In this document: piece by piece, positions 32,501-40,102 of the stretch
Layout of the letters: each line of letters begins with the position of its first letter
Numbering within the stretch: the first letter of the stretch is position 1
Source of the DNA: Gammaproteobacteria bacterium
GTDB taxonomy: Bacteria; Pseudomonadota; Gammaproteobacteria; Steroidobacterales; Steroidobacteraceae
NCBI GenBank assembly: GCA_016874235.1
Contig: VGUJ01000002.1
Coordinates: 62,001-126,000, forward strand
Length of the DNA: 64,000 bases
Reading direction: 5' to 3'
The notes under the pieces: model-generated
The model's database searches: none
Seen by the model: only the letters and a program-made list of their open reading frames with translations
What the model was told of the DNA's origin: nothing
Made by a program: the position numbers and the translations under genes

Positions 32501-32819
32501 GACCCCGCGTGATCAGGCGGCACAACTGACCATAACCCCGACGATCCGTCGCTAATACGATGAGCGGTAGCCCGTCATCCAGTCGAAACTCGGTGCCGAC
32601 GATGAGTCGGGTGGACCGACCCTTGAGCGCTGCATGAGCCCGTACGACGCCGGCGACCGAACATTCATCGGTGATGGCGAGCGCCTCGTAACCGAGCGCA
32701 TCGGCCTGGGCGGCGAGCTCTTCCGGCTGCGACGCGGCCCGCAGGAAGCTGAAACTGCTCAGGCAGTGCAGCTCGGCATAACCGGGTGGATTCGGGGGTT
32801 TTGGGGCTTGCCCTGACAT
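29568..32819 (-). CDS. dnaE2: Error-prone DNA polymerase, DnaE2 type
   Basis: The 1083-residue C-family polymerase begins with a PHP domain ([19 protein letters not shown]). The palm motifs are [32 protein letters not shown] and [12 protein letters not shown], and a C-terminal OB domain ([18 protein letters not shown]) follows. Length and sequence fit DnaE2/ImuC, the SOS translesion polymerase, rather than replicative DnaE. A LexA box overlaps its start. ATG 32819 has no Shine-Dalgarno. The usual partners imuA and imuB are not adjacent. Confidence 0.93.
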   Translation of the reverse strand: [1083 protein letters not shown]

Positions 32820-32838
32820 ACTGTTTATTTATACAGTA
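32819..32838 (-). promoter_or_regulatory. LexA (SOS) box overlapping the dnaE2 promoter and start codon
   Basis: TACTGTTTATTTATACAGTA is a near-perfect LexA operator of the E. coli type (CTG-N10-CAG inside a TACTG/CAGTA frame). On the minus strand it contains TATAAA (32833-32828), a plausible -10 box, eight bases before the dnaE2 ATG. LexA bound here would block the promoter. The divergent gene at 32874 could also be affected. Confidence 0.9.
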
Positions 32839-32873
32839 TCTACAAGCCGACGTAACCTGAAAACTAATGCCCC

Positions 32874-33662
32874 ATGACCTTCATCGACCATGCAGGCACG
32901 CCCCACCCTCGGGCCACGGGCTCTCGACGCATCGTCTCCCTGGTGCCGAGCCTCACCGAGCTCGTGTGCGCACTCGGTCTTGCTGACGAGCTCGTCGGTC
33001 GCACGGGCTTCTGCATCCACCCGCGCGAGCTCGTGCGCCGCATACCCAAAGTCGGCGGCACCAAAACCGTCGACCTCGACGCCATCCGCGCGCTCACGCC
33101 CACGCACCTCATCGTCAACGTCGATGAAAATCGTCTCGAGACCGTCGAAGCCCTGCGTCCCGTCGTGCCGTCCATCATCGTGACGCACCCGCTCGGGCCT
33201 CTCGACAACCTTCCGCTCTACCGTCTGCTCGGCGGCATCTTCGATCGCGAAGCCCGTGCCGAGGCGCTGTGTCGCGAGTTCATGGCCGCCTATGCCGGTA
33301 ACACCTCCGACTCCCTACGCGCTCGAGTGCTTTATCTCATCTGGCGCGAACCCTGGATGACCCTCTCGCGCGACACCTACATCTCGCGCACGCTCGCCGC
33401 ATTCGGCTGGCACACCTGGGCGTCCCCGCGCCCACAGCGTTACCCCGAGCTCGCCTTGGAGGAATGTCGCGGCGCCATCGATCGAGTGCTACTGAGTAGC
33501 GAGCCTTACGCGTTCCGCGAACGCCATATCGCCGAGGTTGAGCGCGCGCTCCCCGGCGTGCCCGTCGATCTCATCGATGGCGAAATGGTCTCCTGGTACG
33601 GTTCCCGCGCGATCGAGGGTCTGCACTACCTCGCGCAGTTCACGCGCGAGCGTCAACACTAA
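32874..33662 (+). CDS. Helical-backbone metal receptor (BtuF/cobalamin-binding-like), no signal peptide
   Basis: The 262-residue protein resembles the BtuF/TroA-like periplasmic binding fold: RRIVSLVPSLTELVCALGLADELVGRTGFC at the start, VGGTKTVDLDAIRALTPTHLIVNVDEN in the middle, and the long connecting helix after residue 130. It has no N-terminal hydrophobic segment or lipobox, unlike the exported members, so it may be cytosolic. No permease or ATPase is near. The convergent neighbour is a B12-dependent mutase, which makes a cobalamin-related role plausible but unproven. Confidence 0.75.
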   Translation: MTFIDHAGTPHPRATGSRRIVSLVPSLTELVCALGLADELVGRTGFCIHPRELVRRIPKVGGTKTVDLDAIRALTPTHLIVNVDENRLETVEALRPVVPSIIVTHPLGPLDNLPLYRLLGGIFDREARAEALCREFMAAYAGNTSDSLRARVLYLIWREPWMTLSRDTYISRTLAAFGWHTWASPRPQRYPELALEECRGAIDRVLLSSEPYAFRERHIAEVERALPGVPVDLIDGEMVSWYGSRAIEGLHYLAQFTRERQH

Positions 33663-33684
33663 CCCTTGCAACGAGACGTTACGA

Positions 33685-36600
33685 CTAAACGTTACGTCGG
33701 AACTGTCCGCCCACCGCATAGAGCGCGCGCGAAATTTGGCCGAGAGACGCCACGCGTACGGCATCCATCAACGACTCGAACACGTTGCCGCCGCGCGCCG
33801 CCGCCGACTGCAGCGATGACAACGCGACCGTCGATTTCTCGGCGTTTCGCTGCTGGAAGTTGCGGACCGCATCCACCTGACCCTGCTTCTCTTCCTCGGT
33901 CGAACGGATGAGTTCGACCGAGGCATGCTCGGCCGAGGCGTCATGCTCGGAAAGGAAGGTGTTCACGCCGATGAGCGGCAAGCGCCCATCGTGCTTGAGG
34001 GTCTCGTAATACAGACTCTCTTCCTGGATCTTGCCGCGCTGATACATCGTCTCCATCGCGCCGAGCACACCGCCCCGCTCACTGATCGACTCGAATTCTT
34101 TGTACACCGCCTCTTCGACCATGTCGGTGAGGTAGTCGATGAGCAGCGACCCCGCCCACGGATTGTGGTTCTTGTTGAGACCTAACTCGCGATTGATGAT
34201 CAACTGGATCGCGACCGCGCGCCTCACACTCTCCTCGGTCGGCGTCGTCAGCGCCTCGTCATACGCGTTGGTATGCAAGGAGTTGCAGTTGTCGAAAAGC
34301 GCATAGAGCGCCTGCAGCGTCGTACGCGTATCGTTGAACTGAATCTCGCGGGCGTGCAGCGAACGTCCCGACGTCTGGATGTGATACTTCATCATCTGGC
34401 TGCGCGCATCCGCGCCGTATCGCTCGCGCATCGCACGCGCCCAGATACGCCGCGCCACGCGACCGATGACGGCGTACTCGGCATCCATGCCGTTCGAGAA
34501 GAAGAAGGAAAGGTTCGGCGCGAAGTCGTCGATCTTCATGCCGCGCGCAAGGTAATACTCGACGATGGTGAAGCCGTTCGAGAGCGTGAAGGCGAGCTGA
34601 CTGATCGGGTTCGCTCCAGCCTCGGCGATATGATAACCCGAGATCGACACCGAGTAGAAATTGCGCACGGCATGGTCGATGAAATAGGCCTGCACGTCGC
34701 CCATCATGCGCATCGCGAACTCGGTCGAGAAAATGCAGGTGTTCTGCGCCTGATCTTCCTTGAGGATGTCTGCCTGCACCGTGCCGCGCACTTGCGCGAG
34801 CGTCGAGGCGCGAATCTTCGAGTACTCCTCGGCGGTGAGTCCGCGACCGACGAGGTCCTCTCCGCAAAGGCCGAGCAGCGCGAGCCCGAAGCCGTCATGA
34901 CCCTCGGGCAAATCGCCGCGATACTCAGGCGGCGCAGTGCCTTGGCTGCGAAGCATGGTCCGACGCGCATCGATGAACTTCGATGCGTCATCCCAACGAC
35001 CATTCGCCTTCAGAAAACGCTCGACCTGCTGATCGATCGCCGTGTTCATGAACATCGCGAGCAACATCGGCGCCGGACCGTTGATGGTCATTGACACGGA
35101 AGTGGTAGGCGCACAGAGATCGAAGCCCGAGTAGAGCTTCTTCATGTCATCGAGCGTAGCGATCGACACACCCGAGTTGCCGGTACGCCCGTAAATGTCG
35201 GGACGCGTATCCGGATCCTCACCATAGAGTGTGGTCGAATCGAAGGCTGTCGACAGACGGGTCGACGCCTGACCACGCGCGAGGTAATGGAAGCGACGGT
35301 TCGTGCGCTCGGGGCTGCCCTCACCCGCGAACATGCGGATCGGGTCTTCCTGCTCTCGACGATAGGGATAGACACCCGCTGTGTAGGGGTAAGCCCCTGG
35401 CAAGTTCTCGCGCATCACGAAACGCAGGATGTCGCCCCAATCGCGCGTCTTCGGTGCGAGCAGCTTCGGAATACGATTGTGGCTTAACGTCTCCGAGTAG
35501 TTCTCGCCGCGTACTTCGCGACCGCGCACCTTGTAGACGTACTCGGGATCGGTGATGGAGGTCACACGCGCCGGCCAGGCTCGCAACTCCCCAAGGCCCT
35601 CGGCGCCCACGGCGGCGAGTGCGGAGTCGTACTCCTCTCGCAAGCGCGTGAGCGCGGCATCGCCACCGGTCGGCGCCGAGCCGTAAGGCTGCGCCGGCGC
35701 GGGCAGCGCCGGGTCGCGAAGCGCCTTCAAAGATTCGTAGAGGGCATAAGCACGACTCGCCGAGGACGCGACTCGCTCGATGTCGGTGTCGGCCTTGCGA
35801 CCACCGGCTGCGATTTCCGCGAGATAACGCGAACGCGAGCCGGGGATGAGCGGGTCACGGGAGGTGAACTCGGTCGGGCCCGGATCCTGCACGTTCCAGG
35901 AGCGGGCATTGACGGCCTTCGATTGCAGACGCGAGCAGATGGCAGCAAACAATCGATTGACGCCCGGATCGTTAAAACGCGAAGCGATGGTTGGATAGAC
36001 CGGAATGTCGACGTCCGGCGCGGCGAGCTGATCGGGATGATTGCGTCGCCACTGTTTCTTGACATCGCGCAGCGCATCTTCGGCGCCGCGACGCTCGAAT
36101 TTATTGAGCACCACCATCTCGGCGAAGTCGAGCATGTCGATCTTCTCGAGCTGACTCGCCGCACCGTACTCGCTCGTCATGACGTAGATCGGCAGATCGA
36201 CGAGGTCGATGACTTCGGTGTCGCTCTGACCGATGCCGGCCGTCTCGACGATCACGAGGTCGAAGCCCGCAAGCTGATAGAGCGAGATGACATCTTTGAG
36301 TACGGCAGAGGTCGCAAGATTGCGCCGCCGCGTGGCGAGCGAGCGCATGTACACGTTCGGCGCCGAGAGACTGTTCATGCGGATGCGATCACCGAGGAGC
36401 GCTCCGCCCGATCGGCGACGGGTCGGGTCGACCGCCACGACGGCGATCTGCGCATCGGGGAAGTGACGCACGAAACGCTGGATCAACTCATCGTTGAGCG
36501 AACTTTTGCCAGCTCCGCCCGTGCCCGTGAGGCCGATGACCGGAGCCTTGCGCGTATTGCGCGCGATGGCGCGCAGGATGTGCTCGCGCGTGGCGGCGAC

Positions 36601-37182
36601 CGCGCTCGCCTCGTCTTCGCGCACAGAACCTTCGAGAACGGAGATCGTCCGACCGAGGTGCCGATGATCGCGGGCGTTGAGCGGACCGAATTCATAGGCG
36701 GCGCGACGGCTCGCCCCGACACGACGGATCACGTCGCTGATCATGCCGACGAGGCCTAGCGTTCTCCCATCCTCGGGCGTGTAGATTTTTTCGATACCGT
36801 GGCGCTCAAGCGCTTCGATTTCGTGTGGAGCGATGGTGCCACCACCGCCCACCACCACCCGAATATGCTCGCAGCCACGCTCGCGCAGCATGTCGACCAT
36901 GTAGGCAAAGTATTCGTTGTGGCCACCCTGATAGGAGCTGACAGCGATACCGTCGGCATCTTCCTCGATGGCGGCGCGAACGATGTCCGCGACCGATCTG
37001 TTGTGCCCAAGGTGGACGACCTCGGCGCCCTGCGACTGCAGCAGGCGACGGATCATGTTGATGGCGGCGTCGTGGCCATCGAAGAGCGAAGCTGCCGTCA
37101 CGAAACGCAGAGGCGGCGCGGTAACGCCCTCACCCGCATCGGCCCCTGGATGTTGAATCGATTTCCGGTTCGCCTGGCTCAC
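33685..37182 (-). CDS. icmF: Fused B12-dependent acyl-CoA mutase with GTPase chaperone (IcmF type)
   Basis: The 1165-residue protein has the IcmF order. First comes a B12-binding domain (ASLFDGHDAAINM with the lower-ligand His, then VVVGGGGTI). Next is a MeaI-type G-domain with P-loop GLTGTGGAGKSS and VETAGIGQSDTE. Last is the mutase TIM barrel (RFHYLARGQ, YSGFDLCAPTTSVSMTINGPAP, YHIAEAGANPISQLAFTL). IcmF interconverts isobutyryl- and n-butyryl-CoA and some relatives rearrange isovaleryl- or pivalyl-CoA; the G-domain loads and protects B12. Start is GTG with SD AAGGAG six bases before. A divergent TetR gene probably controls it. Confidence 0.93.
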   Translation of the reverse strand: MSQANRKSIQHPGADAGEGVTAPPLRFVTAASLFDGHDAAINMIRRLLQSQGAEVVHLGHNRSVADIVRAAIEEDADGIAVSSYQGGHNEYFAYMVDMLRERGCEHIRVVVGGGGTIAPHEIEALERHGIEKIYTPEDGRTLGLVGMISDVIRRVGASRRAAYEFGPLNARDHRHLGRTISVLEGSVREDEASAVAATREHILRAIARNTRKAPVIGLTGTGGAGKSSLNDELIQRFVRHFPDAQIAVVAVDPTRRRSGGALLGDRIRMNSLSAPNVYMRSLATRRRNLATSAVLKDVISLYQLAGFDLVIVETAGIGQSDTEVIDLVDLPIYVMTSEYGAASQLEKIDMLDFAEMVVLNKFERRGAEDALRDVKKQWRRNHPDQLAAPDVDIPVYPTIASRFNDPGVNRLFAAICSRLQSKAVNARSWNVQDPGPTEFTSRDPLIPGSRSRYLAEIAAGGRKADTDIERVASSASRAYALYESLKALRDPALPAPAQPYGSAPTGGDAALTRLREEYDSALAAVGAEGLGELRAWPARVTSITDPEYVYKVRGREVRGENYSETLSHNRIPKLLAPKTRDWGDILRFVMRENLPGAYPYTAGVYPYRREQEDPIRMFAGEGSPERTNRRFHYLARGQASTRLSTAFDSTTLYGEDPDTRPDIYGRTGNSGVSIATLDDMKKLYSGFDLCAPTTSVSMTINGPAPMLLAMFMNTAIDQQVERFLKANGRWDDASKFIDARRTMLRSQGTAPPEYRGDLPEGHDGFGLALLGLCGEDLVGRGLTAEEYSKIRASTLAQVRGTVQADILKEDQAQNTCIFSTEFAMRMMGDVQAYFIDHAVRNFYSVSISGYHIAEAGANPISQLAFTLSNGFTIVEYYLARGMKIDDFAPNLSFFFSNGMDAEYAVIGRVARRIWARAMRERYGADARSQMMKYHIQTSGRSLHAREIQFNDTRTTLQALYALFDNCNSLHTNAYDEALTTPTEESVRRAVAIQLIINRELGLNKNHNPWAGSLLIDYLTDMVEEAVYKEFESISERGGVLGAMETMYQRGKIQEESLYYETLKHDGRLPLIGVNTFLSEHDASAEHASVELIRSTEEEKQGQVDAVRNFQQRNAEKSTVALSSLQSAAARGGNVFESLMDAVRVASLGQISRALYAVGGQFRRNV

Positions 37183-37188
37183 GGTTCG

Positions 37189-37202
37189 CTCCTTCTAAGG
37201 AG
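37189..37202 (-). promoter_or_regulatory. Inverted repeat enclosing the icmF Shine-Dalgarno
   Basis: The perfect dyad CTCCTT-CT-AAGGAG contains the icmF ribosome binding site AAGGAG (37194-37189, minus strand), six bases from the GTG. In the mRNA it can pair as CUCCU-UAGA-AGGAG, hiding the SD in a five-base-pair hairpin. This could limit translation, or the dyad may be a protein-binding site. Confidence 0.55.
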
Positions 37203-37227
37203 TGGACGGCCCGCTGGGGCCAAACTT

Positions 37228-37263
37228 TACTCATGAGTATATTACGCTTTACCCGAGAATAAA
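37228..37263. promoter_or_regulatory. Two candidate TetR operators between icmF and tetR
   Basis: A perfect 12-bp palindrome TACTCATGAGTA (37228-37239) and a related site TTTACCCGAGAATAAA (37248-37263) share the pattern TTTAC...; their centres are 22 bp apart, two helical turns. They lie in the divergent icmF/tetR region, so the TetR protein probably controls both genes. Confidence 0.55.
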
Positions 37264-37278
37264 CTACACTCCGTTTCT

Positions 37279-37908
37279 ATGAAAGCCACGTCGCGGTCCA
37301 CCCCCCTACCCTGGAGCGGAGCCGATCTGCGCTCACGGGAGCGCGATTGGAAGCGTAACGCGGTCATTCTCGCCGCCGCGCGGGCCTTTGCGACCCGCGG
37401 CTACCACAACACCAGCCTGGATGATTTGGCGGCTGCCCTGAACGTCACCAAGCCCACCATCTACAGTTACGTCGACAGCAAAGAAGAACTGCTCTTCGAG
37501 TGCTTCAAACACGGTGTCGATCAGATCCTCGCCGGCTTCAGCGAAGCCGAGACCCGCGGCGGTAACGCGCGCGAACGCTTGATGACCGTCGCCCGGCACT
37601 ACGCGATCGCCGTCACGGGCGATTTCGGTTGGTGCATGGTTCGCCTCGAGGAAGAAAATCTCGACAAAGCGATGAGCGCCAAGATCAAGACGTTGAAGTC
37701 AGACGTCGATCAGGGGCTTCGCAAGCTCATTCGTCAGGGCGTCGCGGACGGATCGATCCGTAGCTGCGACCCCAAGATGGCCGCCTTCGCGCTCGCCGGC
37801 GCCCTCAACTGGATCGCCCACTGGCACCGCGCCAACGACGCCCTGTCTCCCGAAGAGATCGCCATCCGCGTGCTCGAAATATTTGAACTCGGCCTCGCGC
37901 CTCGCTGA
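37279..37908 (+). CDS. TetR family transcriptional regulator
   Basis: The 209-residue protein has a TetR HTH at residues 20-65 (NAVILAAARAFATRGYHNTSLDDLAAALNVTKPTIYSYVDSKEELLFECF). The C-terminal ligand domain (YAIAVTGDFGWCMVRLEEENL, ALAGALNWIAHWHR) resembles regulators of acyl-CoA metabolism. It is divergent from icmF and 28 bp before the enoyl-CoA hydratase gene. An acyl-CoA ligand derepressing icmF and echA is a reasonable inference. Confidence 0.88.
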   Translation: MKATSRSTPLPWSGADLRSRERDWKRNAVILAAARAFATRGYHNTSLDDLAAALNVTKPTIYSYVDSKEELLFECFKHGVDQILAGFSEAETRGGNARERLMTVARHYAIAVTGDFGWCMVRLEEENLDKAMSAKIKTLKSDVDQGLRKLIRQGVADGSIRSCDPKMAAFALAGALNWIAHWHRANDALSPEEIAIRVLEIFELGLAPR

Positions 37909-37936
37909 ACATCCGCCCATCTGACCGGAGTCCACC

Positions 37937-38728
37937 ATGAACTTCTCCACTCTCGAGTTCTCGATCGATCATGGCATCGCCCTGATCACGCTCAATCGCC
38001 CTGAAGCGGCGAATACCATCAGCGTCGAGCTCGCCGAAGAATTGCTTCAGGCCGCCATCCGTTGCGAGAGCAATCCTGCCGTGCGCGCCGTCGTATTGAC
38101 CGGCAAGGGGCGTTTCTTCAGCGGCGGCGGCGACGTTCAATCCTTCGCCAACGCCGGTGAGGGCGCCGGTGAACTGCTGCGTCGCATCACCGCACCCCTG
38201 CACGCCGCCGTATCGAGATTTGCGCGAATGGACGCGCCGCTCGTCACGGCCGTCAACGGCACAGCAGCGGGCGCAGGCTTCAGTCTCGCGATCGCCGGCG
38301 ATGTGATCGTGGCTGCCGAGTCGGCCAAATTCACCATGGCCTACACCAAGATCGCCATGTCCGCCGATGGCGGCGGCTCGTTCAATCTGCCGCGAATTGT
38401 CGGAATGGCCCGCGCCAAAGAATTGATGTTGCTCAACCCGGTACTCAGCGCCGCCGAAGCCCAGCAACGAGGGCTCGTGACGATCGTCGCGCCCGACGCC
38501 GAGGTGCTCGCCAAAGCCAAAGATATTGCGACCTCGCTCGCCTCCGGGCCGACCCGGGCGTTCGGCGAAGTCAAACGGCTGCTCGCGGACAGCCATACCA
38601 ACTCGCTCGAGGAGCAACTCGCCCTCGAGTCGCGCTCGATGGCCCATCTTGCCGAGCGTACCGAGGACGCTCGCGAAGGCTATACCGCGTTCGCCCAGAA
38701 ACGCGTCCCGAAGTACCACGGACGATAA
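37937..38728 (+). CDS. Enoyl-CoA hydratase/isomerase family protein
   Basis: The 263-residue crotonase-fold protein has the CoA-binding and oxyanion blocks: ITLNRPEAANTISVELAEEL, GKGRFFSGGGDVQSFA (first oxyanion loop), and NGTAAGAGFSLAIAGDVIVAAESAKFTMAYTKIAMSADGG (second). The position of the two catalytic Glu residues of classical hydratases reads ala/ser-rich here, so isomerase or hydrolase activity is possible. SD GGAG precedes the ATG. It follows tetR and precedes a Rieske ferredoxin. Confidence 0.88.
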   Translation: MNFSTLEFSIDHGIALITLNRPEAANTISVELAEELLQAAIRCESNPAVRAVVLTGKGRFFSGGGDVQSFANAGEGAGELLRRITAPLHAAVSRFARMDAPLVTAVNGTAAGAGFSLAIAGDVIVAAESAKFTMAYTKIAMSADGGGSFNLPRIVGMARAKELMLLNPVLSAAEAQQRGLVTIVAPDAEVLAKAKDIATSLASGPTRAFGEVKRLLADSHTNSLEEQLALESRSMAHLAERTEDAREGYTAFAQKRVPKYHGR

Positions 38729-38733
38729 CTCGA

Positions 38734-39057
38734 ATGAGCGAAGTGACATGGCACGTCGCCGGTCATCTCTCTCAGCTTGCCGAGGGAAAGATGATGGGCG
38801 TCGAACTGAACGGACGAGCAGTCGTGGTGTGTCGCACCAAAGACGGCGTCAATGCGCTGGATAACGTGTGCTCCCACGCCTACGCGCTGATGCACGAGGG
38901 TCGACTTCGCGGCAATCGACTCATCTGCCCGCTTCACGGAGCCTCGTTCGACTGCCGCACCGGGGCCGTACTCGGCGCTCCGGCAACCTCCCCGCTCGCC
39001 ACATTCGCCGTACGCGTCGGTGACGACGGTACGATCGAGGTCGGTCTACCGGCTTGA
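38734..39057 (+). CDS. Rieske-type [2Fe-2S] ferredoxin
   Basis: The 107-residue protein has both Rieske motifs: CSHAYALM (Cys and His) and CPLHGASFD (Cys and His), with the cluster ligands near residues 47-49 and 66-69. It resembles the ferredoxins that deliver electrons to ring-hydroxylating oxygenases. The two Rieske oxygenase alpha subunits in this region (43.2 and 59.1 kb) are likely partners. No ferredoxin reductase was found in the window. Confidence 0.92.
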   Translation: MSEVTWHVAGHLSQLAEGKMMGVELNGRAVVVCRTKDGVNALDNVCSHAYALMHEGRLRGNRLICPLHGASFDCRTGAVLGAPATSPLATFAVRVGDDGTIEVGLPA

Positions 39058-39078
39058 GCTCATCAAGACGCTCGTCAT

Positions 39079-39534
39079 TCAGCGACGTCGCTCGATGAGA
39101 TTGACGCTGAGACACGAGAACACCGTCTCGCCATCCTGATTGGTCAGGCGGTACTCCATTTCGATCACGCCTCGACGCGGATCGCTCGAAGACTCGCGCT
39201 TCGAAACGCACTCCCACCTCGCGCGCAGACGATCACCGGCTCGCACCGCCTTCGGCCAACGGGTCTCTTTCCATGCCACGCCGCAAATCCAGGCGATATC
39301 ACCGCTGATCTGATGATCGAGCCGACGCCATACCACCGTGGTGAACAATCCAGACGCCACCACGTCACCGAACACAGACGCTTTCGCCGCCTCAGGATCA
39401 GTGTGAAAATATTGGGGGTCGTAACGACGGGCGAAATCCAGCATCTCTTCCCGATCGACGACCTGCTCGCCGGATTCGGCGTAATCGCCAACGGAGATAT
39501 CTTCGAAGTATTTTCTACTGGACTGAAGCATCAT
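39079..39534 (-). CDS. MaoC-like (R)-specific hydratase
   Basis: The 151-residue hot-dog-fold protein has the MaoC start RKYFEDISVGDYAESGEQVVDREEMLDFARRYDPQYFHTDPEAA and the FGDVVASGLFT active-site region. In the family the Asp in YDPQ-HTD and a His hydrate enoyl-CoA to the (R)-3-hydroxyacyl-CoA. Start choice among the clustered codons (TTG-ATG-ATG at 39537-39531) is uncertain. It is divergent from the NTF2-like gene with only about 13 bp between. Confidence 0.85.
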   Translation of the reverse strand: MMLQSSRKYFEDISVGDYAESGEQVVDREEMLDFARRYDPQYFHTDPEAAKASVFGDVVASGLFTTVVWRRLDHQISGDIAWICGVAWKETRWPKAVRAGDRLRARWECVSKRESSSDPRRGVIEMEYRLTNQDGETVFSCLSVNLIERRR

Positions 39535-39547
39535 CAAACCCTACGCC

Positions 39548-40102
39548 ATGGATCTTGAACAAAGAATTCGTCGTCTTGAGGACCGGGATGCCATTCGCAC
39601 CCTGATCGCCCGCTACGGTCGTCTCGTGGACGAGCGCGACATCGAAGCGGTCGGAATGCTGTTCACGCAGAACGGCTCTTTTCGATCGGTTGACGGCAAG
39701 ATCGCCTCGACCGGTCGCCATGCCGTCATCGATCAATTTCACAAACGTTATGCGGTTCTCGGTCCGAGCAACCACTTCACCCACGATATCGTCATCGAGC
39801 TCGATGAGTCCGACCCCGACCTCGCCTCCGGCTGGGTCAACTCCCACGCCGAGGTGGTACGCAACGGTGTCACGCTGTGGACAGCCTTGCGCTATCACGA
39901 TCAATATCGACGAGAAGACGGCGTGTGGCGATTCCAGGTTCGCGAGCTGCATTTCTTCTACTACCTGTCGCCCAAAGAGTATCCGGACATGCTCGGTCAG
40001 ATCATGAGAAACCGCGCGTATGCCGAGCCTCTGCCCGCGGATTACCCCGAAAGTTCGGCGACCTGGAAGGACTACTACTCGAAAAACCCTCAGCGAGGCT
40101 GA
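39548..40102 (+). CDS. NTF2/SnoaL-like family protein
   Basis: The 184-residue protein starts with the usual SnoaL-like pattern LEQRIRRLEDRDAIRTLIARYGRLVDERDIEAVGMLFTQNGSF, followed by the cone-shaped fold region ASTGRHAVIDQFHKRY and SGWVNSHAEVVRNGVTLWTALRYHDQYRREDGVWRF. Members act as isomerases, dehydratases or small subunits of oxygenases. The C-terminus overlaps the convergent tetR by 13 bp. Its role here is not predictable. Confidence 0.8.
   Translation: MDLEQRIRRLEDRDAIRTLIARYGRLVDERDIEAVGMLFTQNGSFRSVDGKIASTGRHAVIDQFHKRYAVLGPSNHFTHDIVIELDESDPDLASGWVNSHAEVVRNGVTLWTALRYHDQYRREDGVWRFQVRELHFFYYLSPKEYPDMLGQIMRNRAYAEPLPADYPESSATWKDYYSKNPQRG

Noticed and set aside
33676-33696. Repeat ACGTTACG-ACTAA-ACGTTACG between convergent genes as a terminator
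   Set aside because: It is a direct repeat, not an inverted one, and overlaps the icmF end; no T-run.
35923-36759. 278-codon plus-strand frame inside icmF
   Set aside because: Reverse image of the IcmF G-domain region.
33685-37182. Cobalamin riboswitch for icmF
   Set aside because: The leader is too short for a B12 riboswitch and no B12-box-like sequence is visible.
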